Positions 1 to 12,400 of a stretch of 64,000 nt of DNA are shown one piece after another (within the stretch, counting starts at the first letter, position 1; every line of letters starts with the position of its first letter). Origin of the DNA: Sclerurus mexicanus (lineage: Eukaryota > Chordata > Aves > Passeriformes > Furnariidae); the NCBI GenBank assembly GCA_013396755.1, contig VWZF01001805.1, forward strand, positions 62,001-126,000, given 5' to 3'. The translations under genes were made by a program, and so were the position numbers. The notes beneath the pieces were generated by a model. It saw only the letters and a program-made list of their open reading frames with translations. It was not told the DNA's origin and searched no databases.

Positions 1-3000
1 GTCTGAGGGCATCACTGGTGACTGCCATCCCTCTGGAGGGTGAGAAGGGAAAGGCAGAGAGATATTTAATTGCTGTTCAGCTTGTAGAGGAGAGGGCTGC
101 AGCCAGATTGCTGCCAGATTGCTGGTGTGGCTCGCACCTGCTCCCCAGCCACTGCCAGCCAAGGGTCCAGGGGCAGCCCAGTCTCATGGAGGCCTGAGGT
201 TCCCTTTCTGCTTCAAGGTCAGCTTTTCAGAGAGCTCTGAAATCCGTGGCCCCTTGCCTCTATTTGGTATAGCCCAGAGCAGTCCAGTAAAAAATTACCT
301 TGGGGCACTGTGGGATACCTTTACAACTTACATGGACCAAGCAGGGCTCTCAGTCTGGATAATCCCAAGGAAAGTCAGCTCTACCTTCTGCAGAGTCAAA
401 GCTCTTTCTTTTCAAATTATAGCTGCAGTACTAACTTGAAGAAAAGAAATAGGAAAAAAACTCCACAATCATTCCCAAGTGCTCCCCACATCCCAGACAA
501 AACAACGGTGCAGAGCTGGTGGAAGATATACAGCAACAGGCAAACTCAGCCTACTTTGAGACCTGGATCTCATGCTTTTACAAGCCCATTAAAATATGAT
601 GTTGGTCCTGAACTAAAACCATTTCCAACAGGAAGCATCTGCACCGTGGCCAGGAACAGCTGCTGTTTAAGTCCCAGCTTTTGCTCCCAGCTGCGACAGC
701 ACACAGGGCTGCGGAGCAGGGCTTGATGCTTGGGCTCCCAGGCAACACCCAGGTGCTGTAAGAACCCCTGGTCCATCGAGACCCAGGGCTGCAGAAATGT
801 CCCCCCTGGTAGTGTGGCTGGGGCACAGAGGGGTCACAGGGTCCCCTCCTGCTCTCTTCCCCATGCAGACTTCAGGACAAGCCACTGGTTTGTAAGGGCT
901 CCCCAGCCACTTGCACTCCAAAACAGGTGACAGCTGCTGCAGCAGGGGACAGACAGGACAGTGTGTCCATGTGCCAGTCCTCTGGCCAGTCATTAGCAGC
1001 ACCAGACCCAACCTGCAACCTTCAGCAAGTCATTTCATCGCCCTTATGCTACAAATCACTAAATCAAGAGAATAATATTCTCTTTGGCCCTGCGTAGGCT
1101 GTATGATCATGCCCCAGCTCACCGGGTCAGAAGCTGTGGCTGAAGACTTTGATGCACATCAACACAGACAGCAGAGCTGGGACTTCTTGCCGAGGCAGTG
1201 GGCACAATCATGCTAGTAAGGAATACCATTAGTAACAGGATTTGCTTTAATACTGTCAAGTCCACAGCTCTTTCTCCTGGTATTTTGGTGGTTTATTAAG
1301 CTCATCACAGTTTTGAGGGTCACTGGAGGGTGTACACCATGGTGCTGGGACAGCAACTGAGCACAAGAAGAAAAGGACAGTCCTTTGTGAGGCTGAGAGC
1401 AGCATCAGCACAGAGGAGCTGTTTTGGCAGTGCATTTCTCCTGGTGTCACCACCTGGTGCCCAGTGAGCTGTCACAGCCATAGGTGGCTTTCCTGTTTTT
1501 AGCTTGAGCTCCTAATCTGATCCTGTGAGTCTGCAGGAACCCTGAAGCTTTTGCCCTTTTCTCTTCCCCCAGCCTGTGCTCAGTCTTGTGTTATCAAATG
1601 CTGGCTCTGGGGGTTGGTGCAAGGTGGAGATCAGCTGATGGATTGTAAAGCAGGAGCCAAAGCAGTGCCATAGTGGAGGAGAGAGCTCCTTAGGAGTCCT
1701 TTCCAGCCACCTTGGAACAGACAGCCTGTCTCACCATCAGGGCATGGGACAAGAAGTGTCACACTCAGTTACATTGCAGCAGGGTCCGTGCCCCTGTCAG
1801 ACCTCTGGGACCACACAGACCATCACCCAGGCCAGGCTCAGGCACTAAGAACAACCAACTGCTGCAACTCCAGTGAGTAGTAAGGGATTTTAATTAGAAG
1901 ATCAGCTCAGCATGTAACCTGCAGTGCTTGGGCTGCATTTGCAAACAGTTCAGCGTGGGAGGAGGGAGAAGCAGGGCTGTAATCCACTCCAGAGCTGATG
2001 GTGGGGGTGAGCAGGGTCTTGCACCTCTGGCTGCCGCTGTCCCTGCCCAGCTTCAGAAAAGGGAGATGGAGCTGCCAGGGTTGTGCAGGTGCCACCACAC
2101 CACAGAGACCACCACTCTAACACTGTGCCCACCGCCTGACTGCCAGCAGACACCACTTCTGCTCACTCCAGCCTCTCAGAAGTGGGAATTTTTTTTATCA
2201 GTTATTTGCTCTTCTCTCCATGTACAAGCACAAGTCTCCTCTGCGAACAGAAACAGGGAAATGCTCCCCCAGCTTGTGTGTCTGGGATGCTCTCCTTCTC
2301 TATCTGATGGGGAAGCTGCTGATGTGGAGCAACCACTCACCTTCCTGCTGCTCCTCCTAACAGCTGCCTTTTTAAACAAAAAAGCCACGACTGTGAGCAA
2401 ACACTGCGGAGCCCACATCTCCCAACAGGCACAAGCCAAACAACCAGCCTTCCAGCGGCCACCACTCCTTGGGAGGGAGGGACACAGGATTAATTTCCAT
2501 TCCCTCCAGAGGAAACTCTTCAGTGTACGGAAACATTCCAGGAATTCAGTTAAAAAATAATTCCTTAGAGACCAATTAAGAGTTTGGATAGATCGCATGA
2601 TATGTGCTGTTGTCTATCCGAAGCAAACTTGGCAAAGAAAGCTTCTTGACCTGGGGGGAGCTGAGGGGAGGGCAAGATGTCAAGCATGGAAAACACTTGT
2701 CTCCTAAGAAAATATGCAGAGACAAGAATGGCAGAGGGGAAGGAACGGCAGGTCAGGAGCAAAGGACAAGCAGTACCTTCCCTGTGCTAGTTAAGGAAGG
2801 GTCCATGACCAAAGGCAAGCAAGCCTCTGACAGACAATGGTAAACCATGGGGTGAGACATGAGAGCCCCAGGGAAAGCTGGGCTTTCCAGCTCTCCCAAG
2901 GTCAGCAGCCTTTGTGACACTATTATGCCTTCATTTAGATAAAAAAACCATACAATGGCAACACCAGCAAAGCTCTCTGCAGGCCAACAGACTGAAACCT

Positions 3001-6000
3001 AGAGCAAGAGATATCTGCATGCTAGAAATAAAGAATTCTTCTGGATTCCCCATCCAGAGGAAAAAAAATAAATCAGCATATCCCTCCTGCTGGGCTGCAG
3101 GGCCAGCCTCGTGCTGCAATGACAGCAGAGAGCCGCCTACCCCCCCAAGCACAGGGCAGCCCTTGTCTTTGACACATCAAAAGCTGTCAGGCCTCACCCC
3201 GTGCACTTTTAACACCAAGCCCTCTCTTCCCGTGCTGAGTGAGTGTATGTACATCCCGTGCTGCTCGGTGCCAAAACCCAGCCCGGGGGCACTGGTGTGA
3301 CTGGTGAATCCTGGATCCCCAGTAAAGGCTGGACTTTGCACATGAGCCTCATGTGCCCTGCATGGTTACCACAGCCAGCACTGCCAGCACTGTGGTTGGC
3401 AGACCAAGGGAAGTACTTGCTCTTTGCATTCTTTCAGACCTGGAAGGCTATTTTTTAATTGCAGCCCAATTGAAAAAGGTCACATAAAATCAGGAAGCAA
3501 GAAATACCATCTACCCTGTCTCCAGGGCATCACCCCAGAAGCAGCCACCCCAGGAGCAGCATGGCCAGGGCCAGCACCTTGAACAGCTTTGAAGATGCTG
3601 TCCCTGACTGACACTCAGACCAGAGAATCAACACAGCAGAAAACAATTTGCCTGAAGCATTTTCAGCTTCTCAAAGAGAGCCTTTGGAAAAGGGAAGGAA
3701 ATTGAACTTGCCGCCAACAAACTTCTTTTGAAACTCCTGGATAATTTTCAGTTTCAGATCCAGGAAGAAGGAGGGTGGAAGGAGTTTTAGAGACCAGATT
3801 GCTGGCTCCCATTATGGAAGCAAGCTTAATAAAATTCATAGAAATATTGGTGGTTCTGCTATGCTGTGCCAAGAATATGTTAGAATAAAACCTTCTGAGC
3901 AGAAGGGAGAGATATAATGTCATCTTAGCCTTGATATGAAAGATCAGCCTTCATCTCCTAAAGCCTACCTCCAGGAGCAGTAACTAACACACTCGTCTGC
4001 CTTCCCTTCAGAGCGGGTCTCTGCACAGCCTGCCTCGCACAGTTCATCTCTGCCGCAGCCTTGTACAGCTGGTACTGGGATGACCCTGGCTCACAGAGAA
4101 GCGATAAGATAGAAGAATAAAGAGGGAAGCATTTTTTCTTCCTGGGGTTTTAATGACATCCCAGTGCAACACAGACCTGGCTCAGTTTCCTCCATGGGAA
4201 ACCTTCATCAAGTTACTTTGGATCAACCCCACCCTGCCCTCAGAGCATGAACAGATGCATCTGGCCACTCCACAGCACTCCCTTCACCTCCCTTTCCTAA
4301 CCCACCATGCCACAGCAACAGCCAGCAAACAGCAGGGAGCAAAACAGACCCACTGGCAGAGCATTGCCGTCAAGAGCGAGCAGATCTCACTTTCCAATCC
4401 TGCTCTCTTTCCCCTTGAGCTTGCTCGGCTGGTAACAGGAGGAGGGAGAGGAAAGCTCTCACACTCATTTCTCAGAGCTTATTTTGGGAACTGAACAGCC
4501 AGACCCTTGGGACCAGAGCTGGTTATTTGCATGGTACTGATCCTCTTCCTAAGGCTTTCTTTAATCTACTGAAATGCCTTTCAAAGCATGCCCTGCACTT
4601 GTAGGCTTACAAAGTTAACAACAACCAGGAAAAGCAAAGGGCATGTGCACACTTGCCCCCTTCCCCAGATGCTGATCACATGTAAGCTTAAAGCTGTAGC
4701 TTGACTTTGGCTTAAGGATCTGCATGCAGCACCCAAATGTGGCTGCTGTCCCGTAGTTAACAGTCTGTCTCTCTGCAGTCCTCACCTTGATTATTGCCAA
4801 TAATCCACCTCCAATTTCCAACCTGAAAACTCTAGAAACCATTTGCCATGTAGAAAAAGAGTTCTCTGCCCTTCTCCCTCAGCACTTCCTCAAGGCAGGC
4901 AACAACCTCAGTGGAGCCAGTGCCTTTATTCAAAACAGGTTTGCTAGTGCGGCCTCTCTTAACAAATTTGTTATGTCAAATCTGTTTCAGCTGAGAAGGT
5001 AAAACAAAAACCTGCTCTGCCAGCACACCCACCCCTTGTGAGAAGAGAACCAAGCCAAGCTGTGGTTTCCCACTGCCAGCCCTAGCCAGGTTCATTCATC
5101 TCTGGGAGCTGAGCACAGATGCACCCTGGCTCCCCTGGCTGTGATGACCTTGCCAGGCTGCCCACAGCAAGAGGGAAAAACAGTGTCACCCTGAGCAGAC
5201 GAGTCTGACAGCGCACACCAGCTGTGAGCTGCTATGCTGGAAGGAGCCGTCTCCAGTTTGACCATGACTGTACAACACGAACAGCTCAAGCCTCTTGGAA
5301 AGGCTCATCATTTACTCTGGGGTCTCACAGAACAATGATGCTCCTCATATGCAGTTTGTTGAGTCCCAAAAACCTGATTAAACCTTGTGCCAGGCACTCC
5401 AGCAGACTCAAGGTTTCAGAGAAAACATGTGCTTCAGACTCCAGGAGTGCACTGATCAATCAGGGTGAGAAATCTCCATGCTTGGATCTGATGGACAGTC
5501 AGCAATGACAGGGCACAGGATAACAAGAAGAAAGGGAGGAATAACTTACCTGTCAGGGGCTGCCCAGAGCAACTTTCCAAGACAAATATCACCTCCCTGA
5601 CACACCACCACACTGACCAAGCCTGTGCCATGGTGCTACTAAAGAAATGGAATAATCCTGGGAGGAAGTAGCCAGTAAAAACAAGTTGGTGCTTTACTCA
5701 CCTGTTCTGTCAAGACTGTACAAACACGTCACCAGGAGAGGAGAGGACAGTTCCTCACTGCTTGGAAACCAGGCGGTGCAGAGCCAGCCCGTGGCCTGGG
5801 TAAGGAAAAATGAAGGAGCCCTCAAAGTCCTTTCGAAAATAAAGCCATGCTGATGTTGTCAGTTGGGAACAAAGAGGCCACAGCCAGAACAGATATAGTG
5901 AAATAGACTATTTTATTGCTGCACACATGCTTACACATTTCTTCTTAAATATAATGTTGCTCTGATAAATTTTACAATCTTTTTATTTCAGCAAGTGGCT

Positions 6001-8768
6001 AGTAGTAAATAAAAAGGACAGAGGCAACAAAACACAAAAAGAACACTGGCAATGGAAGAAAAATCAGAAGGTTTTTATTTTGTGATAAAACAATTTGCAA
6101 CAAGAATAAAGTGAATTGAAATCTAAGTTTTGTCCTGGCTCATCTTAATTAGAGAGATGCTGACCATCTGCTTATGCATGCTTTTGGATAGCCCTATTTT
6201 GCCAAAAGGGATGGGGGGCAGTTAAAGGATCCCGAGTAATTGGACAATCTGATGGACCTCACAGATGTGACCACTAAGTGCACGCAGACAGATGAGACAT
6301 TTGCTTGGAAGACCACGTGGACCTGCACTACTGGGGAGGCAGATCAAAAGGCCACGCTGACCTTTCCCTCCCACATGTACAACTGCAGCCTCACTTCCTC
6401 CACGCTTAAGGACGCAGGAATGGAATTATTCAAGAGCAGCCATATGGAAAATGCTTCCCAGCACTGCTGCCACTCCTCTGCCTCCCTCCTGCTTTGCCCA
6501 CTGCCAGTGTCCATTTGCTTTAGCAGCTGAGGCATCTGCAGAGAAAAGCATTAGCACATTCTTTGGTAATCCTGCTTCTGCATCTCACTCAGTACAAGCA
6601 GAAGGCAAAGGCCACATTCAGTTCTCCGGTGGCTCCGTGCAAGCCTTGCGCAGGGCTGTCAGAGCCACTGCTGTGGAAAGCCATGTACTAAGATGTCAGA
6701 TGTGGAATTTATGCCGGAGGAGTAGAAGGGATGTGATAAACCAAACATCCTGCTTATGTTCAGTGTCATCTTCAGCCATACAGGGAGGAGGAATGCAGGG
6801 GAACTGAACCAGCTGGGTTTAGCATGCTTTCAGGAGCCTGACACTCCACTCAGCAAGAAAATAGGCAGTTCTGCTTTCATCATTCTTTCTCCAGAATATA
6901 TAGGACTTCAAATTAAAGCTTTCCTAATAGCTCTTCTCGTCTGCAAGTTCATGGAGATGCCTTTATCAATACATGTTGTGCTGGGCTCTTTGAGGTCCTG
7001 TAAAAGCCACACTAAGCTTAGAGATGAACATGTAGGTACATTCCACAGGCCACACAAAGAATGCACAGCTCCACTCCATGTCACCATCCCAAACAGAAGC
7101 ACACTCCTGCTGCTTCCTGCTTCCACACAGCAACACACTCCTGAAGGGACACATCTCTTCCCTCACACTAATACAGCTGCTGAAAACAAACCACAACTCC
7201 TTGCACTTCCTCACAAGAGTTTTGAAACAGAATCAAAGCATGCCCTGCTTGACCAGCTCTGCTGCCACCATCCCCTGCCCCAGAGACTTGGCAGGCAAGA
7301 GACACCAGTTAAACCCAGATGACAAAGTGTACAAGCATCTGGGGTTCAGTTATGTCAATGAACCTCAGCCCTGCTCTCCCTTGTCCCAGCTCTGTTCCCA
7401 GCTTCTGTAAGTACAACTCAATCCTGACACATGATTTTGCCAAAGTGCAGCTCCTCCCAAGTACGGCAGCCAAAGGCCAGTGTCCCCTCCTCACTGCAAC
7501 TGAACCCAGTCTGTCTACTGCAGGTGGTGCCCAGAGCCTGCCCATGTACCTGTCAACAGCTTCAACACAGGCCAGTTGGCTCTGAGCAGGGCAGTGAGGC
7601 TGCAGCTCTCACCTGGTGTGGGAGCATCAGTCTCTCACCTGGTGAGGTTAGCAAAGAAGAAAAACCCATCCTTCCAGTACATCCACACCTGAAGTAAGTC
7701 CCTGCCAAACACCAGATCTCCAAACCCTCTCCTTACCCATGTGAGGCACCACCACCATTACAGAAAACAACACCCTGAAGCTGCAGGGCATCCATGCCCA
7801 GTTCCCACATCACACAGTAAAAGCACACCTGACTTAGATTATTTCAAAATCTTGCCTCACAAAGTGACCAAAATGACATTATACATTGGTAATGGCAGCC
7901 CAGTGCCTGTGCAAGATTCCCTGTGTGCTTCACTCAATGCCTCTTCTCCCTTCCAATGCACAGTATGGCAAAGCAAGCCCAGCCTGCACCTTGGAGACCT
8001 AAGTCTCTCCCAAAGTGTTATTCCAGAGATAGACAGCTCTGAGGGCAGCCTATTTGGCAAGGCAAGGTTTATGCAGGGGTATTGCCTGCTGATTAGTGCT
8101 AACGAGAGAGAACATCACTACCCTCATTGGGAATCCAGGGAGACAACACGAGATAACACGACCTACTGCAAAACACAGATTCAAAAACATTCGTTAGTAC
8201 AAACAGTGAATTTCCTGGAGAACGAGGCTACAAGGCTCAAGGCTGAGCAAAGCTAGAAGGCTGATGAGTGGGACAGCAGCCCTGTGAGGCCCCAAAAGAC
8301 CCCTTTTCCTTTTAAAAAAGATTTCCAGTGATCCCTCTTCCCTGACCCACCAGCAAGTCAGCTTTGCTCTACCACAGTGGACAAAAAGAAAAGGAAAAGT
8401 ACTATTTCTGAGAAGAATTTGTTTCCTTCCTCTGCTAGGAAGAAAAGGGCTGCTTTCCCTTCTTTTGTGCATTAAAAGCTACTGCTTTCTAAGAACGGAA
8501 GGAGTCTGGTCTCTACTGTATTCCCAAAGATACCTGTTCAGAAAGCAAAGCTTTTGAATCCTGAGCACTTCAAAGCTAGGGAAGACCTGGAAATCACTTG
8601 GTTTTGTTTTTTTTTCATCTAAAAACTAAAATAGCAAGTGAAGACAGTGCCTTCTACATAGGCAAGTACCCCTGTATCCCTGGTGGGGAAGCACTACCCA
8701 CCTCTGCCAGTCTTAAAAAGCTGACACTGACAGAGCTAACCTCCCTTCCCATATACTTATTTGGAGAG
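1..8768. other. Non-coding stretch 3' of ABTB1
   Basis: No open reading frame here resembles a protein family I recognise, and I see no exon flanked by convincing splice sites on either strand. In human, the gene beyond the ABTB1 3' end is MGLL, transcribed towards ABTB1; I looked on the plus strand for the conserved MGLL C-terminal exon and did not find it. The left part could still be MGLL 3' UTR or plain intergenic DNA. The only structured element noted is the AATAAA cluster at 5.84-6.11 kb. Confidence 0.6.
5838..6110. terminator. Candidate two-strand polyadenylation cluster
   Basis: Three AATAAA hexamers lie on the plus strand (5838-5843, 6008-6013, 6105-6110) and three on the minus strand (plus-strand TTTATT at 5912-5917, 5982-5987, 6074-6079), all within 273 bp. 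This is what one would expect where two convergent transcripts end, here ABTB1 from the right and possibly MGLL from the left. The stretch is AT-rich, so chance hexamers are possible. Use for ABTB1 would imply a 3' UTR of about 3.1-3.3 kb. Confidence 0.3.
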
Positions 8769-9211
8769 TTTAATCCAGTTTTCTTCCTCTGCTGGTGGAA
8801 ATTCAACAAATATTCTGGCATGAGCCACTTTCAGAAGTGTGTCGTTGGGCAACAGAATAGGATGGGTCCTAAGCCCAGGCAGTAGGAAGTCCCCAAAACA
8901 GCTCCCTCACCACTCCCAACAGCTCACAGTCTCCTGTCTGCACTGTGTTGTACAAAGGAGCAGCTACTGATTTGGGCTGAGCTTTGGGAGCTACTTCTGA
9001 AAGGAGAAAGTAAAACCAAAATAAAACCAAACACAAACCAGAAATGTGAATGTCCAGACACAAATAAATTAAAAAGAAATCATGCCTGAAAGTGGATGGA
9101 AAGGAGGTCAAAGAATGGAAAGAGGGACATTCAGACTGGGATGTTCTTGCGCTCTGAGCCAACCCAGAGAGGGCTATGCAGGCTGCATATGACAAGCAGG
9201 GCTTGTGCACA
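8769..9211 (-). other. ABTB1: ABTB1 proximal 3' UTR with ATTAAA signal
   Basis: Sequence immediately after the ABTB1 stop codon. The first poly(A)-like hexamer on the minus strand is ATTAAA (plus-strand TTTAAT at 8769-8774), about 440 nt after the stop. A T-rich stretch of the transcript lies at about 9005-9080. The true end is undecided between this site and the AATAAA cluster near 5.9-6.1 kb. Confidence 0.4.
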
Positions 9212-9418
9212 TCAGCACTCAAGCCCTATACTGGCCAGGAGGTTTTCCAGAGCTTCAAGTTTCTGGTTGGCTTCCTCAATGGCACTGTAAGTCTGCACGT
9301 TGCTGGTGATGTGGAAGCGGATGTCATCCACCAGAGGGATGGAGTCAGTCTCCTGCCGTTCCTCCACAGCCTCCGCGTTCTCCTTCACAGCAGCTGCAAA
9401 CTCCTCCAACTCCACCAG
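9212..9418 (-). CDS. ABTB1: ABTB1 coding exon 12 (terminal)
   Basis: Two hundred seven bases including the TGA stop (9212-9214), residues 410-477. It has a Glu-rich helix (AVKENAEAVEERQETDS), the highly conserved IPLVDDIRF, then VQTYSAIEEANQKLEALE, a probable coiled coil, and the end SIGLEC. Acceptor CTGTCCAG. Confidence 0.97.
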   Translation of the reverse strand: MVELEEFAAAVKENAEAVEERQETDSIPLVDDIRFHITSNVQTYSAIEEANQKLEALENLLASIGLEC

Positions 9419-12400
9419 CTGGACAGGATGGACAAGAGAGCCATTAGAAAGACAAGAAGACAAGTAAAGAGATGTAAAGGGTTGGGATAATGGTCTCAGA
9501 CACTGTTAAAGGATAGCACAGAAAAAAAAGGAATGCTAAAGGTACATGGAGACTCAAGTCTTCCTACATCTCCTACAGACACCACTTGGAGATGCATCCT
9601 GCCATCCATTCTAAGGAGGCAGTAATACTCCAACAGTAAACAGTCAGAACAGTAAGCAATCTGCACCTCCAACAGTGCAGCTCCAGCACCCTCTAACTAA
9701 GCATCCCTAGCTTTGGTATTGGGGCACATGAACATACACAATATTCCCCCGAGAAAGGCTCCCCAGCAGGAACCAGATGATGTTGCCAGACACTTTGGGG
9801 AAATGTCTTGTAGCAGACAAGCCAGTGGGTGCTTGTGCCCAGTTCAGAACTAGGAGCCACAGATGACTATCCCCCTCTGTGACTCAGCCCCACCACCACC
9901 AGCAAGGCAGCTGCTCTGCTCTGTGCCCACCCTGACACAATTGGGTCACCCATGAACGATTCTGCATCAGGTTCCCCAGGAACATGTGGTGAGCTGAAGG
10001 GTGAGAGGCAGCTTCCGTCTGTCTACACTACTGAACTGTGCCTGGGCATGGCAGGTTGCTGAGCTCTGCTCTGCGACCTCACTGCCAAAATCTCTCCCTG
10101 CTCCCATCCACAAGATGCTGGCAAGGGCTGATGTCTGAACAGCTGAGGTGGCTCCATCTGTGCCAACACCCTTAGGAAGGCACATTGCCAGTGCTGGGTC
10201 CAAGGACTCCCACTCAAGCTAGAGATGAGGAATGCAAGGGGAACACACAAGTAACGCCCTACCCCGATCACTACTTAGGACATTCAGCAGCTTTTTCAGA
10301 AGCCAGAATCTGGGTGCATGCTGATGTGTCTGTCATCCCCGAGCTATGCACTGAACAAAGTAACAGCTCCAGAATCATTTCCTTCACTATCTTCACATGC
10401 CAAAAAGAATTTCACACCTTTTAAGCTGCAGGTGAAAATGTTACATTCCATGCAAACTGTTCGAGCCATTTATGAAGATCTGCCTCAGGTTAAAAACACT
10501 CCATAGATTCTAGTTTATCCATCCATATGGCAACTTTTTCAGCAGGTCCTGAAACTTTAAGCTATAATCACTCAGGATAACACTTAAATGGAGCCCCATA
10601 AAGAAAACTTCAGTGTCAAGTTCATTACTTCTCGCAGTTCAACAGCCAATTTCCACTGCGAAAACCCTTACTATTCGATTTGTCATCCTGGAGATTAGAG
10701 GTCACATTGATTTTTCCTTTCTAGAGTGTTATGCCAGGAAGAACTCCCTCTAGCAAACACTGAAAAACGTTTCCTGCACAGACCTTCCCTGCACACCCAC
10801 TGGGTTCTCCAGACTGCAGCTTGTGTATTCAGGTAACACCATGGCTGCTCTGGGCACAGTGGCTGAAAGTTCAGTGAAAGTCACATGTCCCTGTTACTTG
10901 CACAGCTTTTTCAGGCAGGCTTTTCACCCCACAGTCCACAGGGATGTGCTAGACAGCCACCAGCATGTGGTTTACTGTGGTGACATCAGGTACGGCCACA
11001 CTCCTCCTCTGTCCTAACTCACCATGTGCATTGCTACTTAACTGCTGCTCATTTTCAGGAAACACATTAATCCAGAGCAGGCAGCCATTTACTACAGACC
11101 AAAGCGCAACCATTAAATCTGTTGTCTCTATGGCTCACTGTGCAGTTAGATTTATGGGCACTTGCGGTCAGTGCCACGGGGAGTGTTTTGGTACCTTCTC
11201 GATGATCTTTGCCATATATTCAGTGCACTGATCCTCCAGGCGGGTCAGCTGGAACAGCTTTGCAATCCTCCAGATGCTGATGATGTTGTCCTCATCGAGG
11301 ATCTGAGCCAGAGTCCTGCCACACAGGCGCTTGAGCCCGGGCAGCAGGTACATGTCTGCCACACACAGCACGTCATAGGCATTTTCTGGGGACAGCTGGC
11401 AATGTAAAGAGGAGAATTATTGCCCAGTTCTAAGCACGTTGTTTGTCTCTGGCAAACTAAAGTGTTGTTTGGTACATTACTGGACAAGTGGAGAGATGGG
11501 AGTTCCGTCTTTCAGGCTGGGTCTCCCACTCTTACCACAGAAGGGTTTAAAATGCAGCAAGAAGTTTCTCACGCTGCAGGTAACCCCTCTAGCTAAGCAC
11601 AGGGCAGTGCTGAAACACTGAAGTGCACCTGAAAGCTGGCTGCTAAGAAATGTTCAGTGTGGCAGTGGAACGAGGTCATTTTTACCAGGTGTACTTCAAA
11701 GAGACAAACAGAACAGGCTGGCAGGACAGAGAACCTTGTCCCTACATTCTCCCTCCCATTTTATACTGCTGGACTTGCATTTTGTGAAAAACATGCAAAA
11801 TTCTCTTAAGTTCCTTCCTCCAACTGGCTCTGCTAACTCAGACAACATAACCTCCTGGGAACAGGGGTATAACCAAGGACAGAAAAGTGTATCCCAAATA
11901 AATTGTAAATGAGGCCCAGCTAGGTAAGGAACATATTTTGCACATCACATACTATTGGAGCTTTAATAGGCATTCAAACTGAATTAAATTCATGTATCAG
12001 AGACTCAAGATTAAACTGTTGCGAACAGCCTTTAACATTTTCAAGTTCTTGAGATAGAGAACCCTCTACCCTCTTGGGTACTTGTAAGTGATCTGAGGAT
12101 AAAAATGCTGTAGATAATGTTGGAGAAACCACCTCCAGCTTCATTCAGTCTGTTCCCCCTGGCCGGGCAAATCCTATTTTAGTCAGCCATCTGCGTCACT
12201 AACCTGGAACTAGAGCCTCTCTCTGTTCCTGCTAATGTGAATTGTAAAGAGCAGAGTTACCCACATCCTTTTTAAAAGCAGATCTGCAGGATGCAGCACG
12301 CCCTGGCCATGGAGGAGGTGAAGTCTCTTGCATTTAGAGACCAAGTCACGCTGGTCTGGATTGAGCAATGGTAACTGGTTGCAGTGTGGGCCACTGCCCT

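Noticed and set aside
1928..2560. 210-codon plus-strand open frame beginning MGCICKQF, superficially like an acylation signal
   Set aside because: No family resemblance, no splice context, low-complexity composition; consistent with a chance frame in GC-moderate DNA.
1..5837. MGLL terminal coding exon, expected from human gene order
   Set aside because: No plus-strand frame resembles the conserved MGLL C-terminus; only 3' UTR could be present.
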